Below, piece after piece: positions 1 to 8,698 of a stretch of DNA of 64,000 bases. The position numbers and the translations under genes are program-made. Position 1 is the stretch's first letter, and each line of letters begins with the position of its first letter. The notes below the pieces were generated by a model. That model searched no databases. It worked only from the letters and a program-made list of their open reading frames with translations, and had not been told where the DNA came from. The DNA comes from JAQVCM01 sp040403095 (GTDB taxonomy: Bacteria; Bacteroidota; Bacteroidia; Flavobacteriales_D; Crocinitomicaceae), in NCBI GenBank assembly GCA_040403095.1, contig JBBALI010000008.1:1-64000 (forward strand). Reading direction: 5' to 3'.

Positions 1-59
1 TTTCTCCTTTTTCCATAACGATAAAATTGTGTATCGCTATTTTAGGACTAGACACACAA

Positions 60-103
60 AAATTAAAAAAAGTGAGTAAGAAAGTGCTCACTTTTTTTAA
101 TTT
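60..103. terminator. Perfect 17-bp inverted repeat, likely bidirectional terminator
   Basis: Positions 60-76 and 87-103 are exact reverse complements around a 10-base loop. Each arm carries a run of seven A or T next to a GTGAG/CTCAC core, so transcripts from either strand end in a hairpin with a U-rich tail. It lies beyond the stop of the minus-strand beta-helix gene and could also end a gene left of the window. Confidence 0.7.
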
Positions 104-300
104 ATATCTTATTTTCTGTCAATTATTTTTGCTGCAAATATATTACCGACAAATGTTTTTAAGATTGAAAAGATTGTATTTGCTGAGGTTGTTTGAACCA
201 AACTTATGTTACTGAGCTTTGTTATTAATTCCCCCAGAAATGGACGTTTGTGAAAATGAATTCGCCGCGGAGAATAAAATGAATAATGCGATTAAGTTTT
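104..300. other. Intergenic stretch, no gene recognised
   Basis: AT-rich sequence between the terminator-like repeat and the 3' end of the first gene. A 62-codon frame covers positions 27-215, but it runs through the hairpin and has neither a convincing start nor a recognisable product. I see no tRNA or other RNA gene here. Confidence 0.5.
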
Positions 301-1710
301 TCATTGTTTAACTAATTTAAAAATTTGTGTTTTATCATTTCCTTTGATTCCTTGAACGAAGTATATTCCTGCATTTAAAAATCTTAGGTCAAATACCTTT
401 GCATTTTCTGCTTTCACCAAAAAGGTTTGGCCATTTAAGTTTGATATTTGCAATTGGTCTATTTCTTTTTCTTGGAAAAACACCAAGAAATCTGTTACTG
501 GATTGGTATAAGAAATGTCAGAAATGATTGATTCTGCTGTTACTGCTGTTTGATCTCCAAACTTTAAAACAAGTCCTAAAATTGAATTACAAGTAGTATC
601 ATAAAGTGTATAATTAATCAACCCTTTGGTAATATCATCGTAACCATCAATTAATGATGCTTCAATTGCAGCAGAATCTAATCCACAGAAGCAGTTACTT
701 AGCAATGAATAATTCATATTTGTATTATTATTCACATTGTAATTGATATTACTACAGATTTCATTGTCGTAAATCAGTGGGCTTTCTTGCACGGTCATTA
801 CATTCGAAATGAGCAAACCGCCCATATTATTATTGATTTGGTTGTTGTGAATTTCTGCATCAACTGACGCTTCCAAAGCTAATTCATTGTAAATAAATTC
901 ATTATTCGAAATTTCACATTTGTAGGCTGCTTGAATGGCTGTTGTATTATCACTAAAGTAGCAGTTTTGAACCTTTCCATTGTTAGGATAATTGATCGCC
1001 AACCCATTATTCACAAATTGACAATCTGAAATGTAAATCGAATCATAAACATTGGCCGCAAAAGTTAAACCGATCTGATTGTCAATAAAACTACAGTTGG
1101 TCATTTGCAGAGCAGAACTATATGCATAAATGGCTGTGGTATTGTCTTTAAATAAACAATTATCAATCGTAAAGTAAGACCAGCCATATATACCAACTTC
1201 GTTGTCAATCAATTGACAATTTATCAAGTTAACTGAATTGGCAACCGTAACTGCTTGAAAACAATGACTGAATTTACAATTGGTGTACTGATAATTATCC
1301 AAAGCAGTTTCATAACCAAACGGTGTGTGGGCATTTGAAATGTGAAAGCGATCAGCGTTCAAAACACCTCCTTGAGAACTCGTGCAAACAAATCCTCGCC
1401 ATCCAACATTGTTTAAAGTATCATACAAAGCGTAGATTTTAATTGGAAGTACATCTGTGCCAACACAATTTATCGTTCCGCGGGTTTCAATGTAAATATC
1501 GCTATTCGTTTGATTGTCGATTTGAATTTCAACGCCAGGTTCAATATTGAGCGTTTTTCCAGGGAAAACAACAATAGTTCCAGTTACAACATAAGGACTA
1601 CCAGCAAGCGTCCAATTGGTGTTTTGGTAAATTCCTCCCGAAACGGAAGTTTGAGCATTTGTTGAGAATGAAAACAAACCAATCAATGCAAGAAGTACTA
1701 GTTTTTTCAT
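301..1710 (-). CDS. Secreted right-handed beta-helix protein with T9SS type A sorting domain
   Basis: 469-residue protein of unknown function, probably exported and anchored or released by the type IX secretion system. The ATG at 1710 was chosen because it begins a clean signal peptide (MKKLVLLALIGLFSFSTNAQ); the longer frame from 1779 only adds a hydrophilic tail in front of it. The middle (about residues 130-370) is a run of short Asn-rich turns of the form 'xxNCxFxxNxxAI', typical of parallel beta-helix (Pbl/NosD-like) folds. The last 70 residues resemble the Por secretion tail (TNPVTDFLVFF, then LNAGIYFVQG). Beta-helix proteins often bind or cleave polysaccharides, but no catalytic motif was recognised. 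It stands alone, facing away from the photolyase genes. Confidence 0.8.
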   Translation of the reverse strand: MKKLVLLALIGLFSFSTNAQTSVSGGIYQNTNWTLAGSPYVVTGTIVVFPGKTLNIEPGVEIQIDNQTNSDIYIETRGTINCVGTDVLPIKIYALYDTLNNVGWRGFVCTSSQGGVLNADRFHISNAHTPFGYETALDNYQYTNCKFSHCFQAVTVANSVNLINCQLIDNEVGIYGWSYFTIDNCLFKDNTTAIYAYSSALQMTNCSFIDNQIGLTFAANVYDSIYISDCQFVNNGLAINYPNNGKVQNCYFSDNTTAIQAAYKCEISNNEFIYNELALEASVDAEIHNNQINNNMGGLLISNVMTVQESPLIYDNEICSNINYNVNNNTNMNYSLLSNCFCGLDSAAIEASLIDGYDDITKGLINYTLYDTTCNSILGLVLKFGDQTAVTAESIISDISYTNPVTDFLVFFQEKEIDQLQISNLNGQTFLVKAENAKVFDLRFLNAGIYFVQGIKGNDKTQIFKLVKQ

Positions 1711-1922
1711 AATTATTAACTTTAGGTTTATAGATGTGACATCGCTTTGCCTCGACAATTTTTTATTCGAAATGTTCATTAATTCCTATAGTTTTGACTG
1801 TAGTGTTGTTCTGATTGATTAATCGGAGAAATCCTATAAGGAACTCACATTTTGGGCAAAGAATTTAATAACCAAAAATAATAATCATTGTAGTCTTCTT
1901 GCAGGAGCTGAAAGAAACTTGG

Positions 1923-3212
1923 TCATTCACCCAGCCACAACCTACGATATTCCATCTTCCCATCATAAACCTTCGCTTGCTTTTGGGTATCAAACACACG
2001 CTTTCCTCGCGGGTCGTTGCCCACACCAGCTTGATACGCCCAATTCCCCCAATTACTAGAAACATCATAGTCAATAAGTTGTTGCTCAAAGTATCGCGCG
2101 CCAATGCGCCAATCTTGTTTGAGTTGGTCAATGAAGTAGCTCGCTACGTTTTGTCTTCCGCGATTACTCATAAATCCAGTTAATTTCAATTCGCGCATGT
2201 TGGCATCCACAAAATCATCGCCCGTTTTGCCGTCGATCCAAGCTTGAATCACTGTTTCATCGTGCGCTGTGTAAGCAGTTTCACGTTGATTGAATCCATG
2301 CAATTTGAAAAATTTTGCGCCATGTTTTTTGAACATGAATCTGAAAAAATCACGCCATAGCAATTCGAAAATCAGCCAATAGGTGGAATCATTTGCTTGA
2401 TTTTCAGTTTCAAATCTCTTGATTTCATGGTAAATATACCTTGGAGAAATGCTTCCTGTCGCCAACCATGGAGAAAATTTCGAAGAATAATCGCCGCCTA
2501 TAAGTCCATTGCGCGTTTCCTTGTATTTCAGTAATAACTTTGATTCAAAAAGATAATAATTCAACCTTTTCAGAGCTTCAGTTTCGCCACCTTTGAACTG
2601 CAGCGCTGCTCTTTCGTCTGTTTTTTCAATTGGGAGTTTGGGTAAACCTAAATGTTGTACTTGCAAAAGCGGAATGACGGGAGAAGGAATTTTTTCAGGA
2701 GTGGGAACAATTGGTCGAATCGTAGATTCATGTTCGATGCGCTTGCGAAATTGGGTGAACATGTCTGGGATTTGTGAAATTGCGAAAGGCAAGTCAACAG
2801 CGTGATACAAAGTACTCGTACTGAATGTTTCCAGTACGCATTTATGTTTCCAAAGCGCTTGTTCCACTTCAATAAGCAGTTGCCTTTCCTCAGAGGCGAT
2901 TTCTTTTTTAGTGTAGACTTTATTTACCTCATTTAAAGCGGCAAATTTTGGGATTTCGACACTCGGATTTCCCCTCAAAATCCATAATCCACTTCCTTTT
3001 TTGCGCAAATTTTCATCCAAATCGATCAATGATTCAATGATAAATTGCTTTCGAAAATTTCCTGTTTTTTGAAATTTGCCAACTTGCTTGTCCCAATTTT
3101 CATCCATGCAATAAATCGGGATTACTTCGTCGCTGTGTGCAATGGCTTCTACCAGGGTTTCATTGTCGTGTAGGCGTAAGTCTGTTTTGAACCAAATGAT
3201 TGAACGTTTCAT
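1923..3212 (-). CDS. Cryptochrome DASH-type photolyase family protein
   Basis: 429-residue FAD-binding photolyase/cryptochrome. The N-terminus (IIWFKTDLRLHDNETL) is the photolyase alpha/beta domain that binds an antenna cofactor. The C-terminal half has the FAD-domain signatures: a WRDFFRFM segment, TGFMSNRGRQNVASYF, and a DYDVSSNWGNWAYQAGVGNDPRG segment that is characteristic of the DASH clade. DASH proteins repair cyclobutane pyrimidine dimers in single-stranded or looped DNA; some may signal. The length matches bacterial DASH proteins. The ATG follows directly on the stop codon of the upstream gene (TAAATG, no spacer), so translation is probably coupled to the second photolyase-family gene. 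DASH assignment is by motif, not by alignment. Confidence 0.88.
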   Translation of the reverse strand: MKRSIIWFKTDLRLHDNETLVEAIAHSDEVIPIYCMDENWDKQVGKFQKTGNFRKQFIIESLIDLDENLRKKGSGLWILRGNPSVEIPKFAALNEVNKVYTKKEIASEERQLLIEVEQALWKHKCVLETFSTSTLYHAVDLPFAISQIPDMFTQFRKRIEHESTIRPIVPTPEKIPSPVIPLLQVQHLGLPKLPIEKTDERAALQFKGGETEALKRLNYYLFESKLLLKYKETRNGLIGGDYSSKFSPWLATGSISPRYIYHEIKRFETENQANDSTYWLIFELLWRDFFRFMFKKHGAKFFKLHGFNQRETAYTAHDETVIQAWIDGKTGDDFVDANMRELKLTGFMSNRGRQNVASYFIDQLKQDWRIGARYFEQQLIDYDVSSNWGNWAYQAGVGNDPRGKRVFDTQKQAKVYDGKMEYRRLWLGE

Positions 3213-4757
3213 TTACAAAGAGTTAATGTTGTCTAAATAATATCGTGCTTGTACTAAAATTGCTTCTTTTTTGGAAATTTCCATTTTGTTCCAAATATTG
3301 TACATCATGCCAATGCGTGGATTTTTGCCTAATTTATTTTCATGTCGATCGTAGAAATGCCAATACAAACTGTTGAATGGACAGGCTTTTTCACCTACTT
3401 TTTCTTTTTTGGAGTAAAAGCAATTTTCGCAATAGTTGCTCATTTTATCAATGTAGGTCGCAGAAGACACATACGGTTTGGTACCAATAATTCCACCGTC
3501 TGCAAATTGACTCATGCCGCGGGTATTGGTGATTTCCACCCAATCCAAAGCATCAATGTAAATTCCCAAATACCATTGGTCTAATTCATCTGGATTTACG
3601 CCTGCTAAAAGCGCAAAATTTCCTGTCACCATTAGCCTTTGAATGTGATGTGCATAAGCGTAATCCAAGGATTGATTTATCGATGATTGCAAACATTTCA
3701 TTTTTGTTTCACCAGTCCAAAACCAATTTGGCAATGGATTAGAGTGATTTAAGAAATTCAAAGTCGCAAATTCAGGCATTTTTGCCCAATAGATTCCGCG
3801 CATGAATTCTCTCCAGCCAACTATTTGTCGCACAAATCCTTCTACTTGATTGTAGGTGATTTCCTCTTGTCGTGATTCCCATGCGTGGATGACTTTTTCA
3901 ATCACTTCTTTGGGCGACAAGATTTTCAAATTCATTGAAAATGACAATCGAGAATGGTAAATCGACCAAGATTGCGTGGTCATTGCATCTTCAAAAGTTC
4001 CAAAAAATGGCAAGTAGTTATCTATAAAAGCGTCCAATAATTCCAAGGCTTGCGTGCGATTAATCGGCCAAATAAATCGTTTTGAATCAATGTTCCCAAT
4101 AGTTTTGATTCCTGCAGCTTGAATTTCTTCGTAAATTGTTGTGACATCATTTTCAAATAAAAACGGCGCACTGACAACATGATTTTTGGGTATTTTTTTT
4201 CGGTTGTCACCATCATAATTCCACTGCCCGGTAACAGGTTTGTCGCCATCCATTAAAATCATTTCCTTCTTGCGAATTTGTCGGTAAAACGTTTCCATCA
4301 AATACGTTTTTTTCCCTTCGAAGATTTTTTCTAAAGTATCCCTCTCGGTATAAAAATGTTCACTGGAAGAAACATCCCAAGGAATAGAAAGCTTTTCAAC
4401 CAAGGATTTCAGATGCTGATCAACGCGATATTCATCTGGTTCTTGGTATTCAAATCGATCAAAATTTTCAGTTGCAATCAATTCTTTAATTCCTTCTTCG
4501 AAAGTTGAAAAGTGGGTCGTTTCGCTGATTTTAAAATAACGAACAATATGTCCTTGGGAAATCAAATGGGCTGAAAATGCGCGCATGGACGCAAAAAAAC
4601 CGGCTACTTTTTGAATGTGATGTGCGACATAATCTGTTTCAGAACGCAATTCAAATAGCACATAAATGTGGTTTTCATTCACTTCTTGAAACCAAGAATG
4701 TTCGTAATTGAGTTGGTCGCCTAAAATAAGACGGAGCGTTTTGGTGTTGTTCATCAT
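3213..4757 (-). CDS. phrB: Iron-sulfur bacterial cryptochrome/(6-4) photolyase (PhrB/FeS-BCP family)
   Basis: About 514 residues, pfam04244-type. The start (KTLRLILGDQLN) is the family hallmark, and four cysteines stand in the positions of the [4Fe-4S] ligands: one in KMKC, then 88 residues later YCENC, then 13 residues later KACPF. That spacing equals what I recall for Agrobacterium PhrB (Cys350, 438, 441, 454). Characterised members bind FAD, a lumazine antenna and the cluster and repair (6-4) photoproducts. The frame can be extended to a TTG at 4826, but ATGs at 4757 and 4754 sit directly before the conserved N-terminus and are preferred. It is the first gene of a two-gene repair operon with the DASH gene. 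Confidence 0.9.
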   Translation of the reverse strand: MMNNTKTLRLILGDQLNYEHSWFQEVNENHIYVLFELRSETDYVAHHIQKVAGFFASMRAFSAHLISQGHIVRYFKISETTHFSTFEEGIKELIATENFDRFEYQEPDEYRVDQHLKSLVEKLSIPWDVSSSEHFYTERDTLEKIFEGKKTYLMETFYRQIRKKEMILMDGDKPVTGQWNYDGDNRKKIPKNHVVSAPFLFENDVTTIYEEIQAAGIKTIGNIDSKRFIWPINRTQALELLDAFIDNYLPFFGTFEDAMTTQSWSIYHSRLSFSMNLKILSPKEVIEKVIHAWESRQEEITYNQVEGFVRQIVGWREFMRGIYWAKMPEFATLNFLNHSNPLPNWFWTGETKMKCLQSSINQSLDYAYAHHIQRLMVTGNFALLAGVNPDELDQWYLGIYIDALDWVEITNTRGMSQFADGGIIGTKPYVSSATYIDKMSNYCENCFYSKKEKVGEKACPFNSLYWHFYDRHENKLGKNPRIGMMYNIWNKMEISKKEAILVQARYYLDNINSL

Positions 4758-4856
4758 ATTGATTTCTGCACTAAAAACAAGAACAACAGGGTTTTTGTTC
4801 GCATTTTTATTTTTAAAATGAATCAAATCTTTATACTTTCTTTATAACTATTGGCT

Positions 4857-4864
4857 TACTTTTG
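4857..4864 (+). promoter_or_regulatory. Bacteroidetes -7 promoter box for the kdpD-kdpE genes
   Basis: TACTTTTG fits the TAnnTTTG -7 consensus. Transcription would begin near 4868, about 20 bases before the ATG at 4889, which supports that start over the in-frame TTG at 4862. No good -33 TTTG was seen. Confidence 0.5.
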
Positions 4865-4888
4865 TTTCGGATAATTCAAGCATCAAGA

Positions 4889-5965
4889 ATGATTTATAAA
4901 ACTAGGTCTTACAGTCATTTAATTCAATTTTCATTGAGCATTTCTCTGGTTTTGATAGTTGCTGGGATTTCTTTTTTATTCAAGGATATCATTGGCTACA
5001 AAGTTGTCGCGCTGATTTTATTAATGACGGTTTCAGTCATTGCGATGCTTTTTGAGATATTCCCCGTTTTATTGGCCGCCTTGTTAAGTTCTTTGATTTG
5101 GAATTTCTTTTTTATCCCGCCGATTTTCACGTTTCACATCACAAGCACTGAAGACGGTTTGATGTTTTTGCTCTATTTTATCATCGCTTTTGTAAATACA
5201 GTATTGAGTTTCAAAATCCGAAAAGAAGAAAAAAAAGCGAGATTGAAAGCACAAGAAGCTGAACAAATTCAGTTTTACAATACCTTGCTAAATTCACTTT
5301 CACATGAATTGCGAACACCCATTTCTACCATTATTGGCTCAGTAGATACTTTACAGGATAAAAACATTCAATTGACTGCAAGTCAACAAACTGAATTGTT
5401 ACAACAAATTGACACAGCCGGCACAAGGTTAAATCGACAAGTTGAAAATTTATTGAATATGAGTCGTTTAGAATCGGGATTTTTAAAACCAGTTCTAGAT
5501 TGGACAGATTCAAATGAATTGATCATCAATGTGATTCATGAATTTGACGAAACGCAACGACAAAAGATTTCTTTTCAACCCAATGAATTGCTTCCATTGA
5601 TGAAATTAGATGTTGGATTGATTGAACAAATTGTTCATAATTTGATTCACAACGCATTAAAATATGCAGGTGAGCATGTTCAAATTAGCATTGTGTCAGA
5701 ATTTATAGATGGAAAATGGCATTTTTCTGTTTCTGACAATGGAAAAGGAATCGAAGCAACTCAACAGACCAAAATTTTCGAAAAATTTTACCGCGTTCCA
5801 AATTCGGAAACGGGTGGCAGTGGTTTGGGTTTATCCATTGTGAAAGGATTTGTTGAGATTCACCAAGGAATAATTTTTGCCAAACCAAATCATCCAACCG
5901 GTGTTAAGTTTTTGATTGATATTCCAGTAGAAGTTTCATTCATGAATAATTTAAAAAATGAATAA
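4889..5965 (+). CDS. kdpD: Short KdpD-like sensor histidine kinase (DUF4118 membrane domain)
   Basis: 358-residue membrane histidine kinase. Four hydrophobic helices fill about residues 10-110 and resemble the DUF4118 membrane domain of KdpD; they are followed by a short coiled linker, the H-box SLSHELRTP (His139 the likely phosphate acceptor), an N-box (IHNALKYA) and G-boxes (DNGKGI, GSGLGLSI). The roughly 390-residue cytoplasmic KdpD/Usp sensor half of the classical protein is missing, so K+ or ATP sensing through that half cannot occur. The gene overlaps the response regulator by 8 bases. Downstream lie kup and a porin instead of kdpFABC, so the pair probably controls that transporter. The start is ATG 4889, placed just after a -7 promoter box. 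Confidence 0.85.
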   Translation: MIYKTRSYSHLIQFSLSISLVLIVAGISFLFKDIIGYKVVALILLMTVSVIAMLFEIFPVLLAALLSSLIWNFFFIPPIFTFHITSTEDGLMFLLYFIIAFVNTVLSFKIRKEEKKARLKAQEAEQIQFYNTLLNSLSHELRTPISTIIGSVDTLQDKNIQLTASQQTELLQQIDTAGTRLNRQVENLLNMSRLESGFLKPVLDWTDSNELIINVIHEFDETQRQKISFQPNELLPLMKLDVGLIEQIVHNLIHNALKYAGEHVQISIVSEFIDGKWHFSVSDNGKGIEATQQTKIFEKFYRVPNSETGGSGLGLSIVKGFVEIHQGIIFAKPNHPTGVKFLIDIPVEVSFMNNLKNE

Positions 5966-6635
5966 AGCGGAGATTCTCATCATTGACGACGAACCACAAA
6001 TTCGTAAATTGCTTGAAATCACACTCGAAAGCAATGATTTTATTGTTCGGTTAGCGGAAAATGCAAAACAAGGGATTCAACTTGCTGCAAATCATCCGCC
6101 TCAATTGATTTTATTAGATCTTGGTTTGCCCGATAAAAGTGGACATGAAGTTTTGAAAGAATTGCGCCAATGGTTCGACAAAGCTATCATTGTTTTATCT
6201 GTTTTGAATCACGAAAATGACATCGTTTTGGCGCTCGATAATGGAGCCAATGACTATTTAACTAAACCTTTTCGCACTGCTGAACTGTTGGCGCGAATTC
6301 GTTCTGCGATTCGAAGAAATAACAACGCAATCGTAAATTCTAAAGCGCAATGCGGAGATTTAGAAATTGATTTTTCAACCAGGGTCGTTTTGAAAGCTGG
6401 ATTTCAATTAAAATTGACCAATACAGAGTTTAATTTACTGGCATTATTTTTTAAAAATGAAGGTCGTGTACTCACACATCAATTTATTTTGAAAGAAATT
6501 TGGGGAATTGCTTACCAAATGGAAACGCAATATTTGCGTGTTTTTATAGGAACGTTGCGCAAGAAAATTGAAGAAGATTTTCACCTTCCAAAACATGTAA
6601 TCACTGAGAGTGGTGTTGGATATCGATTTATTTAA
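5958..6635 (+). CDS. kdpE: KdpE-like OmpR-family response regulator
   Basis: 225 residues with a receiver domain (acidic pocket Asp10-Asp11, phosphoacceptor Asp54 in LLDLGLPDKSG, and Lys in YLTKPF) and a C-terminal OmpR/PhoB winged helix (LTNTEFNLLALF, then TQYLRVFIGTLRKKIE and GVGYRFI). The TLRKKIE and GVGYRF pattern is that of KdpE. It starts inside the 3' end of the kinase gene, so the two are translationally coupled. The likely targets are the kup-porin genes 88 bases downstream and its own operon (inference). Confidence 0.9.
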   Translation: MNKAEILIIDDEPQIRKLLEITLESNDFIVRLAENAKQGIQLAANHPPQLILLDLGLPDKSGHEVLKELRQWFDKAIIVLSVLNHENDIVLALDNGANDYLTKPFRTAELLARIRSAIRRNNNAIVNSKAQCGDLEIDFSTRVVLKAGFQLKLTNTEFNLLALFFKNEGRVLTHQFILKEIWGIAYQMETQYLRVFIGTLRKKIEEDFHLPKHVITESGVGYRFI

Positions 6636-6723
6636 TCTTTATAAAATCTTTATTTTTTCACGGCGATTCTTTATTTTTCATTCATAGAATAACAGTGAAA
6701 TTTGCTCATTCAATTTTACATCA

Positions 6724-8691
6724 ATGAGCAAATCTTTTTCTTTGGTAAAAAGCAAAGTTACCGCTGCTTCTTTACTTGTCGCTTTAGGAATAATTTATGG
6801 CGATATCGGTACAAGTCCACTCTATGCGCTTAGAGCAGTAATCGGTGATCGAGAAATCACAGAAACCTTAGTTTATGGTGGTGTTTCCTGTATTTTTTGG
6901 ACCTTGGTTTTTCAAACATCCATCAAATATATTTGGTTAACACTAAAAGCAGATAATGAAGGAGAAGGTGGTGTTTTTTCACTTTATGCACTCGTTAAAA
7001 GATACGGAAAAAAATTAGTAATTCCAACAATTTTAGGTGCGACAGCGCTACTTGCAGATGGAATTATTACACCTCCAATTTCTGTAGCTTCTGCAATCGA
7101 AGGTTTGGGAATGGTGGACGGACTTCAAAATACTGTGGTCGCAGGGAATAATTTTACGGTCGGAATGGTTGTGATTATTCTTTCGCTTTTATTCTTTTTC
7201 CAACGCTACGGAACGCATGTCATTGGTCGTTTTTTTGGTCCAATCATGGCCATTTGGTTTTTGATGATTTTTGTTGTAGGTCTGAGTCAAATTGCTTCTT
7301 TTCCAGCAGTTCTGAAAGCGTTAAGTCCACATTATGCAATTGATTTATTAACCAATTACCCGCATGGATTTTGGTTGTTGGGCGCTGTTTTTTTATGCAC
7401 GACCGGTGCGGAAGCTTTGTACTCAGATTTAGGACATTGCGGCATTAAAAACATTAGAATCACATGGGTTTTTGTGAAAATTAGTTTGGTTACCTGTTAT
7501 TTAGGACAAGCTGCTTGGCTAATCAATCAAGGTTCGTTAAAATTGGATGGCAGAAATCCTTTTTTCGAAGTCGTTCCTTCGTGGTTTTTGATACCAAGCA
7601 TTATCATCGCGACCTTGGCAACAATCATTGCTTCCCAAGCATTAATCAGTGGGAGTTTCACCTTGATCAGCGAAGGAATGAACTTGAATTTTTGGCCGCG
7701 CGTGGCAGTGAGACAACCGTCAGAATCGAAAGGTCAAATCTATATTCCAAGCATCAATATATTGCTTTGGTTTGGATGTATTTTGATGATTTTATATTTC
7801 CGTGAGTCAAGCCACATGGAAGCAGCGTATGGTTTTTCAATCACTATCGCGATGATGATGACCACGATTTTACTGAGTTATTTCCTGATTTTTAAATTGA
7901 AATGGAATATTTGGTTGGTCGTAGGATTATTGCTCATTTTCTCAACAGTTGAAATTTCCTTTTTCATTGCCAATGTCGCTAAAATTAAAGAAAGATGGAT
8001 GTTTCTTTTCTTTGAACTTTTCATCTTTTTAACGATGTACACTTGGTACAATGCCCGAAAAATCAACAATCGTTTTACGCATTTTGAAGATTTAGGCAAG
8101 TTTTCCCCACAAATTCAAGAATTGAGTGAGGATCCTGAAATCCCGAAATTTGCTACGCATTTGATTTATTTGACCAAAGCCAATAATCGCCATGAAATAG
8201 AAGGGAAAATCATTCAATCCATTTTCGCTAAAAATCCCAAAAAAGCAGACGTTTATTGGTTTGTGCATATCAATCGCACCGAGCAACCTTACACGCTGAC
8301 CTACGATGTTTCAGAATTGATTGACGATAAAGTGATCAAAGTAAATATCAATATCGGATTTAGAATTCAGCCCAAAACGGAATTGTACTTTAAGAAAATT
8401 GTCCAAGATTTGGTCAATGACAAAGAATTGAATTTGCACATTCGTCCAGACGGTTCAACAAAATATAACTCAAGTCCTGATTTCAAATTTGTCGTTTTTC
8501 AAAAATTTCTTTCCGTTGAAAATGAATTTGCGATGAAAGAAGGTGTGATTTTGAATTCTTATTTCCTTTTAAAAAGATTAGGTCAAAGCGACGAAGCTGC
8601 TTTTGGACTTGATAAAAATGATGTTATCATCGAACAAATTCCTTTGGTTTACCAAAAAACCAATCAGGTAGAACTCACCAGAATTATTTAA
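6724..8691 (+). CDS. kup: Kup-type low-affinity potassium uptake transporter
   Basis: 655 residues, the normal Kup length. The N-terminus carries the family motif GIIYGDIGTSPLYALR, followed by about twelve membrane helices to residue 450 and a hydrophilic C-terminal domain of about 200 residues, as in the Kup/HAK/KT family, which imports K+ with protons across the inner membrane. It lies between a KdpDE-like two-component system and a porin, 7 bases before the porin, and so appears to take the place of KdpFABC in a K+-responsive locus. The 88-base gap after kdpE may hold a separate promoter, but no clear TAnnTTTG box was found. Confidence 0.93.
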   Translation: MSKSFSLVKSKVTAASLLVALGIIYGDIGTSPLYALRAVIGDREITETLVYGGVSCIFWTLVFQTSIKYIWLTLKADNEGEGGVFSLYALVKRYGKKLVIPTILGATALLADGIITPPISVASAIEGLGMVDGLQNTVVAGNNFTVGMVVIILSLLFFFQRYGTHVIGRFFGPIMAIWFLMIFVVGLSQIASFPAVLKALSPHYAIDLLTNYPHGFWLLGAVFLCTTGAEALYSDLGHCGIKNIRITWVFVKISLVTCYLGQAAWLINQGSLKLDGRNPFFEVVPSWFLIPSIIIATLATIIASQALISGSFTLISEGMNLNFWPRVAVRQPSESKGQIYIPSINILLWFGCILMILYFRESSHMEAAYGFSITIAMMMTTILLSYFLIFKLKWNIWLVVGLLLIFSTVEISFFIANVAKIKERWMFLFFELFIFLTMYTWYNARKINNRFTHFEDLGKFSPQIQELSEDPEIPKFATHLIYLTKANNRHEIEGKIIQSIFAKNPKKADVYWFVHINRTEQPYTLTYDVSELIDDKVIKVNINIGFRIQPKTELYFKKIVQDLVNDKELNLHIRPDGSTKYNSSPDFKFVVFQKFLSVENEFAMKEGVILNSYFLLKRLGQSDEAAFGLDKNDVIIEQIPLVYQKTNQVELTRII

Positions 8692-8698
8692 CAAATTA

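Noticed and set aside
27..215. 62-codon plus-strand frame
   Set aside because: It runs through a perfect terminator-like inverted repeat and has no recognisable product.
1865..2183. Frames on both strands over the 3' end of the DASH gene
   Set aside because: They overlap the clear C-terminal photolyase motif in another frame.
4826..4862. Longer TTG-started versions of the FeS photolyase and KdpD-like genes
   Set aside because: The extensions are not conserved; for the kinase, its promoter box overlaps the TTG.
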